Assembly (NCBI GenBank): GCA_944382705.1
Contig: CALWNE010000038.1
Location: 1 to 42,175, forward strand
Origin: an uncultured Allofournierella sp.
GTDB lineage: Bacteria; Bacillota; Clostridia; Oscillospirales; Ruminococcaceae
Length of the DNA: 42,175 bases
Reading direction: 5' to 3'
Below the pieces are notes generated by a model. It was not told the DNA's origin. It saw only the letters and a list, made by a program, of their open reading frames with translations, and did not search any database. Below, in pieces: positions 15,532 through 23,713 of this stretch (its first letter is position 1; each line of letters begins with the position of its first letter). The translations under genes were made by a program, and so were the position numbers.

Positions 15532-16623
15532 TTGTCCATTCTTATCACCGCACTGGTTTCAATTCTGATTTTTGGCTTGGTGGTGCTTATTCATGAGTTG
15601 GGGCACTTCGTCTGCGCCAAACGGGCAGGCATCCAAGTAAACGAGTTTTCCATTGGTATGGGACCGGCGCTCTTGAAAAAGATATACAACGGTACCCAAT
15701 ACAGCATCCGTCTGCTGCCCATTGGCGGATATGTAATGATGGAAGGGGAGGACGAGGAGCTGGAGGAAAAAGAACTCCAATCTACGGATTGGGGCAAAGC
15801 GCAGGAGCCCTCACTCCAGCCCGCCGGTATTCCGTATCCGCAGGCAAAGGTGTGGAAACGCATGATTGTAGTGGCCGCTGGTGCCATTATGAATTTTGTT
15901 TTGGGTTTTGTGGTGCTGGGAGTGGTGTTCGGTTTCTTTAGCGGCGAAAGTCTTGGTTCCAGCCGTGTGGTTGCCCAGGTAGAGCCAGGTTCTGTGCTGG
16001 AACAGGCAGGCCTTCAGGCAGGGGACGAAATTGTTGCAATCAATGGCCACCACTGCTTTACCAGCGGGGATATTTCCTACGAGCTCTCTCGTTTGCAGGA
16101 TCAAACTGCAAGCTTTACGGTGCTCCGTGAGGGTACCAAGATACAGCTGGAGAAGGTTACTTTTCCGGTGGAGCAGCAGGGCGAAACCCAGGCCATGGAC
16201 ATTGGCTTTCGCGTTCAGCCGGTGGCCAAAACCCCCTGGAATGTGGTAAAGCAGGCCGCTAGCTACACCGTGTTCTATGCTCGGCTGGTGGCCCGGTCTC
16301 TGTGGGATGTACTAACCGGGTACACCAGTGTCAACCAGCTTTCTGGGCCGGTGGGTATTGTGAATACCATTGGGCAGGCTACCACCATGGGCGCAGATCA
16401 GGTGCTCAGCATTCTGGCATTGATTACAGTAAACCTGGGCGTATTCAATCTTTTGCCGTTTCCGGCATTGGATGGTGGCAAGCTGGTGTTTCTTGCTTTG
16501 GAAGGCATCTTCCGTAAACCCATCCCCAAAAAATTTGAAATCGTGGTGAATGCAGCGGGCATGCTGTGCCTGTTTGGCCTCATGCTGTATGCCACCTTTA
16601 ACGATATTCTCAGATTGTTCTAA
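15532..16623 (+). CDS. rseP: Site-2 zinc metalloprotease RseP
   Basis: A 363-residue intramembrane protease. First membrane segment with LIHELGHFVCAKRAG (HExxH zinc motif), a PDZ domain (about 130-215, with VAQVEPGSVLEQAGLQAGDE), and later membrane segments with NLLPFPALDGGKLVFL, whose LDG motif gives the third zinc ligand. Such proteases cut membrane-bound anti-sigma factors and leftover signal peptides. The start is TTG at 15532, set by an AAGGAGG seven bases before it. Position between dxr and ispG is the standard arrangement. Confidence 0.96.
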   Translation: MSILITALVSILIFGLVVLIHELGHFVCAKRAGIQVNEFSIGMGPALLKKIYNGTQYSIRLLPIGGYVMMEGEDEELEEKELQSTDWGKAQEPSLQPAGIPYPQAKVWKRMIVVAAGAIMNFVLGFVVLGVVFGFFSGESLGSSRVVAQVEPGSVLEQAGLQAGDEIVAINGHHCFTSGDISYELSRLQDQTASFTVLREGTKIQLEKVTFPVEQQGETQAMDIGFRVQPVAKTPWNVVKQAASYTVFYARLVARSLWDVLTGYTSVNQLSGPVGIVNTIGQATTMGADQVLSILALITVNLGVFNLLPFPALDGGKLVFLALEGIFRKPIPKKFEIVVNAAGMLCLFGLMLYATFNDILRLF

Positions 16624-16643
16624 CGCCAAAGGAGGGCGTTACT

Positions 16644-17687
16644 ATGCGAATACAAAAGCGAGAAGTGAAAATCGGCAACATTGTGGTGGGCGGTAACCAC
16701 CCTGTGGCTGTGCAAAGTATGCTGAATGTACCGGTGGCAGACATTGCCGGCAATGTGGAACAAGCTAAACGCCTGGAGCAGGCTGGCTGCCAGATTTTGC
16801 GGGGCAGCGTTCCCACCTTGGAGGATGTTCGGCTGGTGGAAGCTGTAAAAAATGCAGTGGACATTCCCTTTGTAGCGGATATTCACTTCAACTACAAAAT
16901 TGCACTGGCCTGCGTGGATGCAGGGGTGGATAAAATTCGCATCAACCCCGGCAACATCGGTGCGGACGAAAATGTTCGTGCCGTGGCGAAAGCCTGCAAC
17001 GCCAAGAACATTCCCATTCGCATTGGTGTGAACAGCGGCAGCCTGGAAAAACACATTCTGGCCAAGTACGGGGCACCTGTACCCGAGGCTATGGTGGAGA
17101 GTGCGCTCTATCATGTGGCATTGCTGGAAAAGCACGATTTCAACAACATTGTAATCTCCATCAAGTCCAGCAATGTGCCCAGCATGATGCGGGCCTACCG
17201 GCTGCTGAGCCAGCAGTGTGATTATCCCCTCCATGTAGGTGTGACCGAGGCAGGTACCTACCGCATGGGCCTTATCAAGTCCGGCATGGGCATTGGCGGC
17301 CTGCTGATGGAGGGCATTGGCGATACCCTGCGGGTTTCCCTTACCGACGACCCCGAAAAGGAAGTTCAGGCAGGCTACGATATCCTGCGGGCAGCCGGGC
17401 ACGCAGTGGGCGGCCCCGAAATCATCAGTTGCCCTACCTGTGGCCGTACCAACATTCAGGTAGCACAAATTGCCGACGAGGTGGAACGGCGCCTGAAGGG
17501 CTATAAAAAGCCCATTAAAATTGCAGTGATGGGCTGCGTGGTGAATGGCCCGGGCGAAGCACGGGAAGCAGACATCGGCATTGCAGGCGGCAAAGATGAA
17601 GCGCTTTTGTTTATCCGGGGCGAAAAAATCCGGATGCTGCGGGGCAATATCGTTGACCAGTTTGTGGAGGAGATTCTCAAATTATAA
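16644..17687 (+). CDS. ispG: 4-hydroxy-3-methylbut-2-enyl diphosphate synthase
   Basis: A 347-residue [4Fe-4S] enzyme (GcpE) of the MEP pathway converting MEcPP to HMBPP. It reads KIGNIVVGGNHPVAVQSML at the start, FVADIHFNYKIAL and KIRINPGNIGADENV in the TIM barrel, and the cluster ligands in SCPTCGRTNIQ and VMGCVVNGPGEA in the C-terminal domain. AAAGGAGG precedes the ATG. It is the last gene of the cluster, followed by a strong terminator, and uses the flavodoxin/ferredoxin-dependent short bacterial form of the protein. Confidence 0.97.
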   Translation: MRIQKREVKIGNIVVGGNHPVAVQSMLNVPVADIAGNVEQAKRLEQAGCQILRGSVPTLEDVRLVEAVKNAVDIPFVADIHFNYKIALACVDAGVDKIRINPGNIGADENVRAVAKACNAKNIPIRIGVNSGSLEKHILAKYGAPVPEAMVESALYHVALLEKHDFNNIVISIKSSNVPSMMRAYRLLSQQCDYPLHVGVTEAGTYRMGLIKSGMGIGGLLMEGIGDTLRVSLTDDPEKEVQAGYDILRAAGHAVGGPEIISCPTCGRTNIQVAQIADEVERRLKGYKKPIKIAVMGCVVNGPGEAREADIGIAGGKDEALLFIRGEKIRMLRGNIVDQFVEEILKL

Positions 17688-17714
17688 GCAGCACATACTG
17701 CCGTAAGCTATAAG

Positions 17715-17760
17715 AAAAAAGGCCCGATACTGTGTGATTTTCACAGTATCGGGCCTTTTT
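17715..17760. terminator. Bidirectional terminator after ispG
   Basis: A perfect 14-bp stem (GGCCCGATACTGTG at 17721-17734 with its complement at 17742-17755), 7-nt loop, preceded by six A and followed by five T. It ends the long plus-strand cluster. The A-run lets it also work for the convergent phosphoesterase operon, though that gene ends 170 bp away. Confidence 0.92.
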
Positions 17761-17929
17761 GTGTTCTGCAAAATAAAAAATCAGGCTTTAGTGACCACCC
17801 AGGGAAAGAAAGACCACCCAACAAACAATCAATCGGCAGCAAATGGATTAAACACTCGCTGGCAGAGGTGAAGGGGGCTCGTTTTTAGATTTTGGGGTAT
17901 TCAGTGGTGCAATACCGCAATGAATACAG

Positions 17930-18607
17930 TCAAAAGGGTCGATTGGGGCCCAGCAAGGTGCGCCGCATAGCGGAAATGTATAGTTTCCAGGTGGGAATGG
18001 TGGGGATAACAGGATCGGGAATTTCCAGCTCGTATTTTTCGTAAGCGTTAATAACCTGGGTTTGCTTATAACTGCAATGCCGGGGGAGGTTGTTGCTATA
18101 ACTTAAATGCACATGGCCGTGAAAAAAATAGGCCGGACTGTATTCGTTTAACAGTTCATAAAAACAACAAAAACCCTGGTGCGGTAAATCTGTGCCATCG
18201 TTCAAATCTTTGGCAGGGGAGTGTGTAACTAAAATATCCACACCGCCTTCTCGCCGGATGGCTTTTTTCAATTTGTGCACCCGCCGGCTCATTTCTTTTT
18301 CGCTGTATTGAAAGGCGCCGGGCTTGTAACGCATGGAGCCACCTAACCCGGCAATACGCAAGCCTTTTACGGTAAAAACAGAATCTTCGATGCAAAAGCA
18401 TCCCTCAGGAGGGTCTTTTTCGTAGCAGGAATCATGATTTCCATGCACATAAAGCACAGGTGCAGAAGAAAAAGTTGCAAGCAGGGAGAGGTAATGGGGG
18501 TTCAAATCTCCGCAGGAGAGAATCAAGTCATAGTGTTTGACCTTTTCCGGCGTAAAATGGTCCCACAGACTTTTGCATTCCACATCGGAAAGAACTAAAA
18601 TCTTCAT
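17930..18607 (-). CDS. Calcineurin-like metallophosphoesterase
   Basis: A 225-residue cytoplasmic protein with the complete di-metal phosphoesterase motifs: ILVLSDVE (in place of DxH), SCGDLNPHY, VHGNHDS, LVTHSPAKD and FFHGHVHLSY. The first motif has Asp but Glu where His is common (SDVE), so the first metal site may differ. Substrate is unknown; relatives act on phosphodiesters of nucleotides. It follows the ParB-BMP gene by 18 nt with AAGGAGG in the gap, so both are very likely one operon, which suggests a shared nucleotide/nucleoside theme (inference). Confidence 0.85.
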   Translation of the reverse strand: MKILVLSDVECKSLWDHFTPEKVKHYDLILSCGDLNPHYLSLLATFSSAPVLYVHGNHDSCYEKDPPEGCFCIEDSVFTVKGLRIAGLGGSMRYKPGAFQYSEKEMSRRVHKLKKAIRREGGVDILVTHSPAKDLNDGTDLPHQGFCCFYELLNEYSPAYFFHGHVHLSYSNNLPRHCSYKQTQVINAYEKYELEIPDPVIPTIPTWKLYISAMRRTLLGPNRPF

Positions 18608-18625
18608 GAAATATCGCAGCCCTCC

Positions 18626-20566
18626 TTATCCCAAAATTTTGTTTCCGGCCGCATCTTTGCGAACGCCCACCACGCTGATAAGGGGTTTGGCCGCATCTAC
18701 CAGGCTATCAAATGGGGGAATTTCGCCCACCACATTGCTGGCCAGCCAGTCCATGGTGATGATGTCTTCCGTGCTGAGAGGCGGATGGTCCGGTGCCAGA
18801 ATTTGCTTGCCGTCCTGCCGGTTTACCGTGCCGCCAAAGGGGTCGAAGCCGGCAGAGCAGATGGCGTGCCGAAGAATATCCACCAAACGCTGGGTCTGAT
18901 TGGGAATATTACGAGAACACAGTACATCAATTACACCGCTGTCCATGCCCCACCAGTAGTTCAGGGCCCGCATATTGGGTTCCTGTGCGTCCCACTGACC
19001 ATTGAAGATGGATTGAACAATGCGAACATAAAATTCGCCCCAGTTCCAAAAGGGCATGGCGTAGTTGCAAAAGGAATCCTGTTCCAGCCGATACAGGCCA
19101 ACCTTCCAGGGGGAACGGTTGGGAGTGCGGCTGTCCAAATCGCAGATTAAATCAATGCCTCGCTCTGCAAAAATCTGCTCTGGGCTGCGGCCTTCCACAC
19201 AGTTCCATTCCAGGTGAACGGTGGCGCGGGGATTGGTGAGCAGAGCACCCAATGCAAAGGCGTTAACGGCGGCAATCATGCCGTAGGTAGGATAGCTGCC
19301 AATATACCCAATGCGTCCGTCTTCGCTCAATGCACCGGCAATAGCACCCATCAAAAATTTTGCTTCGTGAATGCGCCCGTAGTAACACCGTATGGTGGGG
19401 TGGGAAGTGTTGACCGAACAATTGATGATTTTTACTTCTGGATGCACCACCGAAGCTTTAACACTGGCCGAAATCAGTTTGGGTGTGGTAGTAAAAATTA
19501 CATCACAACCGTGGGCAATGGCTTGCTCCAAAACGGCCTCGCCGTTTTCTTCCGGAATAACATTGTCAAAGCAGATGGTTTCCACCTGCTTGCCAAAACG
19601 GGACTCAAGTTCCATTCGGCCAAAATCATGGGCATAGGTCCAGGCTGAGGTTTCGCCGCTTTTTTCGTGCACAAAGCCAATTTTAAGGTGTGCTGGCGAA
19701 AGCCGAAGGGGATTTTGCAGCCTGCTCCACAGGCCAGGAGAGGGTGGTTCTGCTGGTGCCATGGATACTTCCACAGCTTCTTGCTGCGTTAAAATCAAAA
19801 CTTCTTCCCAGGCTTTGTTCAGCGCTGCCCGCAGCTGAGGCATACTCATGGAAACAGCTTCTTTGTAGGAATACACGCCCAAAAAGGCCAGGAGTGCATC
19901 CGCCGGCGTAATGGTCAACTGACCATTGCTTTTGGCCTCAAACAGAGGTTGAAAACGGTAGTAAAGGGAAGTTAGCTCTCGTTTTTCATCTTCCGTCCAT
20001 CGCTCGCCAGGTGCTTTTCCGGTAGCGGCCACAAACTGGGCAAAGCGGCCTTCCTCGGTAAACCAGAGCAGGTTGATTTGGGTCAGCTGATAAAACTCCA
20101 AAAATTCAAAATAGATATTGTTGTCTTTGGTGCCTGTGCGCTGAGGAATGTAACGGGTAACAATGCCCGGTATGCTGGCGGCACCCAGATATTTCATTAC
20201 CGAAACTCGCTTATTGCCTTCGATGACATAAAAGCGGTTCATAAATTCAATGGCTTGAATGGGGTCTCGAATGCCGTTTTCCATCTGAGATTCACACAGC
20301 AGCGCCCATTTGGTAGAAAATTCGGTACCTTCATTCAATAGGGGCATAAAGTTGCTGGCGAAGGCGGTCTTTCGTCCTTCAGTTTTGGTGCCCACAATCG
20401 AAGTTAAAGGAATATTCACAAGCCCCAGGGCTTCGGTGGATTGAATTTCGGTGTTTTCCAGAATTTCATCCAGCACCTGCAAATAGGGGTATTTTCCCTT
20501 TGCGATGCAGGCCCGGAAATTGCGTTGGCCCAGCTTTTGGGCTTTTTTGTACTCCTCAATATTCAA
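18626..20566 (-). CDS. Cytoplasmic ParB-like domain fused to BMP/PnrA-type binding protein
   Basis: A 646-residue two-part protein. Residues about 40-145 carry a ParB/sulfiredoxin-like domain (YVIEGNKRVSVMKYLGA at 113-129, the counterpart of the DGxxR core). Residues about 293-560 are a basic-membrane-protein (Med/PnrA/TmpC) substrate-binding domain: KIGFVHEKSGETSAWTYAHD, KFLMGAIAGALSEDGRIGYI, PTYGMIAAVNAFALGAL. BMP proteins are normally exported lipoproteins binding nucleosides; this one has no signal peptide or lipobox, so it should stay in the cytoplasm. I chose TTG 20566 (NIEEYKKAQKLG), 11 nt after AAGGAG; longer starts at 20578 and 20590 would contain that site. Function unknown; a ligand sensor or enzyme is possible. 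Confidence 0.8.
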   Translation of the reverse strand: MNIEEYKKAQKLGQRNFRACIAKGKYPYLQVLDEILENTEIQSTEALGLVNIPLTSIVGTKTEGRKTAFASNFMPLLNEGTEFSTKWALLCESQMENGIRDPIQAIEFMNRFYVIEGNKRVSVMKYLGAASIPGIVTRYIPQRTGTKDNNIYFEFLEFYQLTQINLLWFTEEGRFAQFVAATGKAPGERWTEDEKRELTSLYYRFQPLFEAKSNGQLTITPADALLAFLGVYSYKEAVSMSMPQLRAALNKAWEEVLILTQQEAVEVSMAPAEPPSPGLWSRLQNPLRLSPAHLKIGFVHEKSGETSAWTYAHDFGRMELESRFGKQVETICFDNVIPEENGEAVLEQAIAHGCDVIFTTTPKLISASVKASVVHPEVKIINCSVNTSHPTIRCYYGRIHEAKFLMGAIAGALSEDGRIGYIGSYPTYGMIAAVNAFALGALLTNPRATVHLEWNCVEGRSPEQIFAERGIDLICDLDSRTPNRSPWKVGLYRLEQDSFCNYAMPFWNWGEFYVRIVQSIFNGQWDAQEPNMRALNYWWGMDSGVIDVLCSRNIPNQTQRLVDILRHAICSAGFDPFGGTVNRQDGKQILAPDHPPLSTEDIITMDWLASNVVGEIPPFDSLVDAAKPLISVVGVRKDAAGNKILG

Positions 20567-20787
20567 AGCAATCTTCACTCCTTCGTGCAAGGTGATTTTA
20601 TTTTTTGGGGCAATCCGTTTTGGCCAAGGAATTGACAGGGTTATCTAAAAATAAGGGGAGACTGGGCTTATGGTGCATAACCCTGCTGCTATGATATAGC
20701 ATCAATTTTAACACAAAAACCATTAAAATACCAATGGTTTTGTAACAAGCATACCCATTATTCAGGCCTGTATCGCAAAAAACATAA

Positions 20788-20814
20788 ATGCCCCATGGAA
20801 TGACCATGGGGCAT
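20788..20814 (-). terminator. Terminator of the APC permease gene
   Basis: ATGCCCCATGG (20788-20798) and its complement (20804-20814) form an 11-bp stem with a 5-nt loop. On the minus strand it follows the permease stop by about 17 nt and is trailed by TTTATGTTTTTT. The rest of the 20567-20831 gap is AT-rich and empty apart from promoter-like sequence for the ParB-BMP operon. Confidence 0.8.
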
Positions 20815-20831
20815 TGTGGTATGTACAGTGG

Positions 20832-22163
20832 TTATTGTTTGCAGCTGTGCCGGTAGTAAGCAACAGCACCAAGAGAAATGGCCAGGCAGAATACCAGATA
20901 TCCCCAGAAAAAGCTGCTCTGAAGGCCGCCAGAAAGAATTACCAACGAACCCATGGTTGCAAATAGAGGGCATACCACGCCTTTAAAAATGCTTTTGATA
21001 ACCCCTTGCCGATACATCTTGAATACCTGGTAATACAGCAGGGCGTAAAAGATATAGGAAATGATAATGGCCCCTTCCGAAACATCGCTGTTTGGGATTA
21101 AATCAAACCGGGTGCACAGGTAATGGATGCCGGTCCACAGGGTGGTAATGCCCCAGGCCAGCAGCGCCGACCAGCCGGGCATCTGGTGATTGTTCAGACG
21201 GCCGAATACATGGGCAAAGGGCATCATACCAGGGCGAATGGCCAAGGCATAGGGCATACGAATGTAGCCGGTAACAAGGCCGTTTACGGTGCCAATAACC
21301 GAAATAATTACAAATATTACAACGGCTTTGCTGAACCAAGTGCCCAAAAGCTGTTGAGCAGCTACACTCACATGGGCGTCACCCAACTCCATAACCTGCT
21401 GGGGACCCACATAGACAGAAATACCGCCAAAGTACAAAGCATAGATAAACAGCACCACCAAAGGGCCAATCAGCAGGGCACGGGGCATATTCTTTTTGGC
21501 GGATTTTAACTCGTGGGAAATAGCGGTGGCTACAATCCAACCGTCAAAAGAATAGGCAATGGGGCCCAAGGCGGTAAGAAACCCTACACCGGTAAGGGTG
21601 CTGGGGTTTGTTTGCGCAAGGCCGTTGATGGGATCACCCAGAGCAAAGCCCAATATACCCAAAAGAAACAAGGGAATCAGCTTGATGAAGGTGGTACCAT
21701 TCTGAACCACCGCACCAAAACGGGGAAGAAACAGATTATACAAAAAGCAAAGGCACAAAAATGCGTAGCCAATGCCAAGTTGAAGAGAGAGCGAATTGCC
21801 CAGATTAAAAAGAATACAGGTGTAAACGCCTACCACCCAGGCCACTACCGCAGTGATGCTGGGATAGTACACCAACATCTGAAACCAGCCGATGCCGCAG
21901 CCTGCGGATTTGGAAACAAACACTTCGGCATAGCTGATAAGGCCGCCCATTTCCTCGGTACGGCTGGCCAGTTCGCTGATGGTCAGGCAACCAAAAATAA
22001 TGCAAATGGCCGCAACGGCAAACAATGCAATACCCATGGCAATGCTGCCGCCCGTAGCAATTAGGATGTTATCACTTTTAAAAAAAATACCGGACCCAAT
22101 GCAGATGCCAACAATCATGGTAACTGCGGTTAAAAGCCCGTACTTTTTGGTCACATCATTCAT
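20832..22163 (-). CDS. APC-superfamily amino-acid permease (LAT/SteT-like)
   Basis: A 443-residue inner-membrane transporter with about 12 hydrophobic segments. The first helix has the family's MIVGICIGSGIFFKSDNIL (the GSGIF unwound substrate site). YAEVFVSKSAGCGIGWFQML and ALGPIAYSFDGWIVATAISHELKSAKKNMPRA-like segments match L-type amino-acid exchangers such as SteT. Substrate cannot be read from sequence. I prefer ATG 22163 (MNDVTKKYG) after a GGGGG-type ribosome site rather than the TTG at 22184. Its leader contains an 11-bp hairpin at 22188-22222. It stands alone with its own terminator. Confidence 0.9.
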   Translation of the reverse strand: MNDVTKKYGLLTAVTMIVGICIGSGIFFKSDNILIATGGSIAMGIALFAVAAICIIFGCLTISELASRTEEMGGLISYAEVFVSKSAGCGIGWFQMLVYYPSITAVVAWVVGVYTCILFNLGNSLSLQLGIGYAFLCLCFLYNLFLPRFGAVVQNGTTFIKLIPLFLLGILGFALGDPINGLAQTNPSTLTGVGFLTALGPIAYSFDGWIVATAISHELKSAKKNMPRALLIGPLVVLFIYALYFGGISVYVGPQQVMELGDAHVSVAAQQLLGTWFSKAVVIFVIISVIGTVNGLVTGYIRMPYALAIRPGMMPFAHVFGRLNNHQMPGWSALLAWGITTLWTGIHYLCTRFDLIPNSDVSEGAIIISYIFYALLYYQVFKMYRQGVIKSIFKGVVCPLFATMGSLVILSGGLQSSFFWGYLVFCLAISLGAVAYYRHSCKQ

Positions 22164-22187
22164 AGTAACCCCCATAATAATCAATTT

Positions 22188-22222
22188 GCCATGAAGCTCA
22201 ACAAAAGTGCAAGCTCCATGGC
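22188..22222 (-). repeat. Inverted repeat in the permease leader
   Basis: GCCATGAAGCT (22188-22198) and AGCTCCATGGC (22212-22222) can pair over 11 bp with one mismatch, 25 nt before the chosen permease start. It could be an operator or an mRNA hairpin. No riboswitch class is recognised. Confidence 0.35.
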
Positions 22223-22392
22223 GCTTTCCTTTATTCTACTATATTACAATAAAGAGGAATTGTTTGAAAAGAGCAAAAATTACAAAAATCAGAGAAAATT
22301 AAAAAATATAATAAAATTTCTGCCCTAAAAGCCGGTATATCGCATCTTACAGCTATGGGGTTACAGTGTAAATGCCTGCATTTAGGGAGATA

Positions 22393-23109
22393 TTATTGCT
22401 CATTGGGGCCGTCATGGTTCGCACGGTTTCGCATGGGATATGCGTTAAACTTGCCTTGGTAGTCGCAGGTAGCGAGCATTACTTGATTTAACGGAATTCC
22501 TACGGCATGAAGCTGTTGGTTCAGCCACTTCTGATTTTTGCCCATATGTTTTAGATTTTCTTCCAGAACTTTACCGTCCAGAATAATGTTGATGCAGAGG
22601 CTTTCGGCCGGAACCGACAGTTCCATATCCTGTGGGGTAACGGGCCGCTGCTCGCTTTTTGGTAAAAAGCTCATGCTGCCGCTGGTTTCCAGCAGGGCAG
22701 TTTCCAGCTGGCTTAAATCAAAGTAACCGGCAATACGGCACTGGGTCAAAAACTCGTTTATATCCAAACCTGCTTTTTTCAAATTGTCCCGGCGCAGACC
22801 TCCGTGCTCCAGCAAAATCAGGGGGCGCCCGTTAAAAAAAGTTCGTGCCTTTAAAGAGCGGCAGCACAGCCGGTTAATGGTCACCACGGCAGCCCCGTAA
22901 ATAATGGTGGCCAGGCATGGCCGCCACCAATGTTCCAAAGCAGTGGCCAGCTCTGCGGCAATGGATCCAATGGTAATGCTGTTGATGTAATCGAACATGG
23001 TCATCTGACTAATCTGCCGCTGGCCAATCCATTTGCACATAGCAAACAAAAGCACCAGCGACAAGAGACTAGTAAGGGGGATACGCCATAAATCGTGCAA
23101 AAAATCCAT
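22393..23109 (-). CDS. DUF421 (YetF-like) membrane protein
   Basis: A 238-residue protein with three N-terminal membrane segments (LTSLLSLVLLFAMCKWIGQR, ITIGSIAAELATALEHWW, TIIYGAAVVTINRL) and a cytoplasmic DUF421 domain: FFNGRPLILLEHGGLRRDNLKKAGL, with NEFLTQCRIAGYFDLSQLETALLE and a FLPKSEQRPVTPQDM segment. The family includes Bacillus YetF and spore-associated YdfS/YrbG-type proteins; its biochemical role is unknown. ATG 23109 is chosen because AAAGGAG stands just before it. It is transcribed divergently from groES and appears monocistronic. Confidence 0.87.
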   Translation of the reverse strand: MDFLHDLWRIPLTSLLSLVLLFAMCKWIGQRQISQMTMFDYINSITIGSIAAELATALEHWWRPCLATIIYGAAVVTINRLCCRSLKARTFFNGRPLILLEHGGLRRDNLKKAGLDINEFLTQCRIAGYFDLSQLETALLETSGSMSFLPKSEQRPVTPQDMELSVPAESLCINIILDGKVLEENLKHMGKNQKWLNQQLHAVGIPLNQVMLATCDYQGKFNAYPMRNRANHDGPNEQ

Positions 23110-23274
23110 AAAAATAACTCCTTTTGTCAACCATATACAATGCAGTTTGCCCTGACAGGCAGGCATTATACCTTGTTTTGCCCCAAGTCCTGGGGGCAAG
23201 TGCGTTGTTCACAAATTTTTTTCAAAGAGAAACGCCCAGAGGGCTTGATTTTTTTGCTGTAAGAGAATAAAATA

Positions 23275-23309
23275 TACAATGTTAGCACTCGAAAAGAATG
23301 AGTGCTAAC
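23275..23309 (+). promoter_or_regulatory. groESL promoter -10 and CIRCE operator (HrcA site)
   Basis: A perfect CIRCE element, TTAGCACTC (23282-23290), 9-nt spacer, GAGTGCTAA (23300-23308), directly follows a TATACAAT -10 (23275-23280 core). No convincing -35 at ideal spacing is seen in the T-rich stretch upstream. HrcA bound here would block transcription start, the standard heat-shock control in Firmicutes. hrcA itself is not in the window. Confidence 0.96.
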
Positions 23310-23354
23310 CTGGATCTATAAATACATATTGTTTTGAATAGGAGGATATCTTCC

Positions 23355-23642
23355 ATGACTATTAAGCCTCTTGCTGATCGTGTAGTGATCAAAACCGTAG
23401 AAGCAGAAGAAACCACCAAGAGCGGCATCATTCTGGCTGGCTCTGCCAAAGAAAAACCCCAGGTGGCCCAGGTTCTGGCTGTAGGCCCCGGCGGCCTGGT
23501 GGACGGCAAGGAAGTGGAGATGATTGTGAAGGTGGGCGATAAGGTTCTCACCAGCAAATACTCCGGCACCGAAGTAAAGGTGGATGGCCAGGAGTGCACC
23601 ATCGTTCGCCAGAGCGACATTCTGGCAATTGTAGAGGAGTAA
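23355..23642 (+). CDS. groES: Co-chaperonin GroES
   Basis: A 95-residue Cpn10, the usual size. It forms the seven-membered lid of the GroEL cage. It has IKPLADRVVIKTVEAEETTKS, the mobile-loop region SGIILAGSAKEKPQVAQVLAVG and GDKVLTSKYSGTEVKVDG. AGGAGG stands 8-9 nt before ATG 23355. First gene of a two-gene heat-shock operon under CIRCE. Confidence 0.98.
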   Translation: MTIKPLADRVVIKTVEAEETTKSGIILAGSAKEKPQVAQVLAVGPGGLVDGKEVEMIVKVGDKVLTSKYSGTEVKVDGQECTIVRQSDILAIVEE

Positions 23643-23713
23643 TTTTTTTATCCCTCAACAGTTCGTTTGCAAGCATTGATATTCAGATATGACATAAAAG
23701 GAGCAGATTGATT

